Positions 62,876-64,000 of a stretch of DNA of 64,000 nt are shown here, in pieces. The stretch covers positions 1 through 64,000 of the forward strand of contig NZ_NWUO01000012.1 in the NCBI RefSeq assembly GCF_002895925.1. The letters are read 5' to 3'. A model generated the notes under the pieces. The model was not told where the DNA came from and did no database searches. It worked only from the letters and a program-made list of their open reading frames with translations. The position numbers and the translations under genes were made by a program. The DNA is from Mixta theicola. Its GTDB lineage: Bacteria > Pseudomonadota > Gammaproteobacteria > Enterobacterales > Enterobacteriaceae. The first letter of the stretch is position 1. Every line of letters starts with the position of its first letter.

Positions 62876-63976
62876 TTAATGAGGCTTGGTTTGGCACAGC
62901 CGCTTCGGCTGGCGGGCAGCAATAAATGCGTAAATATCGTCAAGTTTGCGGCTATCGAGCGCGTAAAGCTGCTCTGCCGGATGATGGAACTGATACAGAG
63001 CGGCAAAAACAAACGAAGAAGGCGCAATATGATCGGGTCCAATTAGCAGGACATCGCCCAGGGGCCGCTGCTCTTCCACACAGCAGGGGCCATAAATCAA
63101 TATTACCGGCACGCCGACGGCGTCAGCGATATAGACATTGCCGGAATCAGAAGCGATATAAAAATCCATCATGCTGATGGCATGCGGCAAACCTTCAAGC
63201 GGAATAGCGCCAATCAGGCTAATGATATTCTCGCGCTCGCCCACCACTTTATACAGCTCCTGCAGCCGATGCATTTCCGACGGCGCGCCAAAAACATAAA
63301 ACAGGCAGGGCAGGTCAGCCAGCCGATCAAACAGGCGTTTCCATACCGAAGGAGGGATAGTTTTCGCCTGATTACCCGCAGAGATACTCAAACCGATTCT
63401 AATGCCGTCCTGACGCTGGAGCGTCGCGGGCACCGGGGCGAGAGGATAGAGCGGTTGCGTGGCGTGCTTTGAATAATGTTCTTTGGTCAGGGTGGGATCG
63501 GCCAGCTTAAGATAGTTTTCCAGCGTAAGCGTATTTTTCTCATGCTGCACCACGCTGTCAGCCGTCCAGTAGAACAGGCCCTGATACCATTTGCGGCGAT
63601 AGTGCGATAAAAAACGTTTATTCGCCGCGTTACAGCAGGCCGCATAGAACAAATTAAGATTGTTGGGATGCAGCAGATAGACATTGTCGTATCGGTTCAT
63701 TAACTGCAAAGCCAGACGAATTTTAGCCAACAGACCGCTTTTATGGTCTTCGATATACCAAATTTGCTGCAGCGTATCATCGTGCTGCGCCAGCGGCGCA
63801 ACGGTACGGCTTAGCAGCGCGTCGCTATGTTGCAGGTGCGTCAGTAACGGCGTGATATTAACAAAGTCGCCAATTTTTGCCGTCTGGATCACCAGATTAC
63901 GCCCTTCCTTTTTATGGAAAAGCTTCCTGATCCATTTAAGCGGCAGCAGTAAAATAAAAACGAGAATATAATTCAC
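62876..63976 (-). CDS. GT9 heptosyltransferase-like glycosyltransferase
   Basis: 366-aa protein with an N-terminal hydrophobic segment (ILVFILLLPLKWI), a GT9 N-domain (RNLVIQTAKIGDFVNITPLLTHLQ, in part) and the C-terminal signature MMDFYIASDSGNVYIADAVGVPVILIYGP. It resembles LPS core heptosyltransferases but is divergent from WaaC/F/Q. Translation begins at GTG 63976 after AGGAAACGGT. It is complete, and with the downstream genes forms a minus-strand core operon that probably starts outside the window. Acceptor unknown. Confidence 0.75.
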   Translation of the reverse strand: MNYILVFILLLPLKWIRKLFHKKEGRNLVIQTAKIGDFVNITPLLTHLQHSDALLSRTVAPLAQHDDTLQQIWYIEDHKSGLLAKIRLALQLMNRYDNVYLLHPNNLNLFYAACCNAANKRFLSHYRRKWYQGLFYWTADSVVQHEKNTLTLENYLKLADPTLTKEHYSKHATQPLYPLAPVPATLQRQDGIRIGLSISAGNQAKTIPPSVWKRLFDRLADLPCLFYVFGAPSEMHRLQELYKVVGERENIISLIGAIPLEGLPHAISMMDFYIASDSGNVYIADAVGVPVILIYGPCCVEEQRPLGDVLLIGPDHIAPSSFVFAALYQFHHPAEQLYALDSRKLDDIYAFIAARQPKRLCQTKPH

Positions 63977-64000
63977 ACCGTTTCCTCAGCGAGACTGGCA

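Overview
The window is a chromosomal segment of an Enterobacterales bacterium. Most proteins closely match Escherichia coli families in sequence, length and local order. Several features fit an Erwiniaceae-type relative (Pantoea, Erwinia, Mixta) better than E. coli itself: yihF/yihG, yihL-N, ompL, gltS and dinD are absent from their E. coli positions, rph is intact, and the LPS core genes are of the Klebsiella/Serratia/Erwinia kind (waaE, wabG-like). The family assignment is inference; no taxonomic marker was compared by computation.

Layout. 1-170: 5S rRNA and terminator, the end of an rRNA operon. 206-3360: mobB/mobA, yihD, srkA, dsbA. 3361-16879: polA, Spot 42 sRNA, engB, CsrC sRNA, yihI, a small membrane ORF, hemN, the small gene yshB, glnG-glnL-glnA and bipA. 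This block carries visible regulatory DNA: DnaA-box-like sites and a long palindrome before polA, and a sigma-54 promoter with NtrC sites before glnA. 16941-27851: a complete sulfoquinovose (sulfo-EMP) catabolic cluster, yihO-yihU on the minus strand and yihV-yihW on the plus strand, with dyads in the divergent control region. 27990-30876: yihX, yihY, dtd, fabY. At about 30870 gene order jumps from the E. coli yih/yii neighbourhood to the yic neighbourhood (yicH, xanP, recG, trmH, spoT, rpoZ, gmk, ligB, yicG), which marks a rearrangement breakpoint relative to E. coli.

42783-49545 is an accessory segment, AT-rich over much of its length, between yicG and yicC where E. coli has dinD. It holds an orphan colicin/pyocin-type immunity gene, an SRPBCC-domain gene, several decayed genes (a frameshifted membrane ORF, a TetR-family remnant, a DUF943 gene with an amber codon), a DUF3289 gene, and a MerR-type regulator divergent from an alpha/beta hydrolase and an NAD(P)-binding epimerase-like protein. 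The MerR divergent promoter has the 19-bp spacer and internal palindrome typical of that regulator family. This is the least conventional part of the window.

49620-57432 returns to core genes: yicC, rph-pyrE with an attenuator, slmA, dut, coaBC, radC, rpmB-rpmG with a long structured leader, mutM and coaD. 57429-63976 is an LPS core cluster on the minus strand: waaE, waaA, wabG-like, waaQ, a waaH-like glycosyltransferase and a GT9 protein, probably continuing beyond the window.

No wholly new system is claimed. The best candidates for follow-up are the MerR-controlled hydrolase/epimerase unit, the DUF3289-DUF943 pair with the orphan immunity gene, and the polA upstream region.
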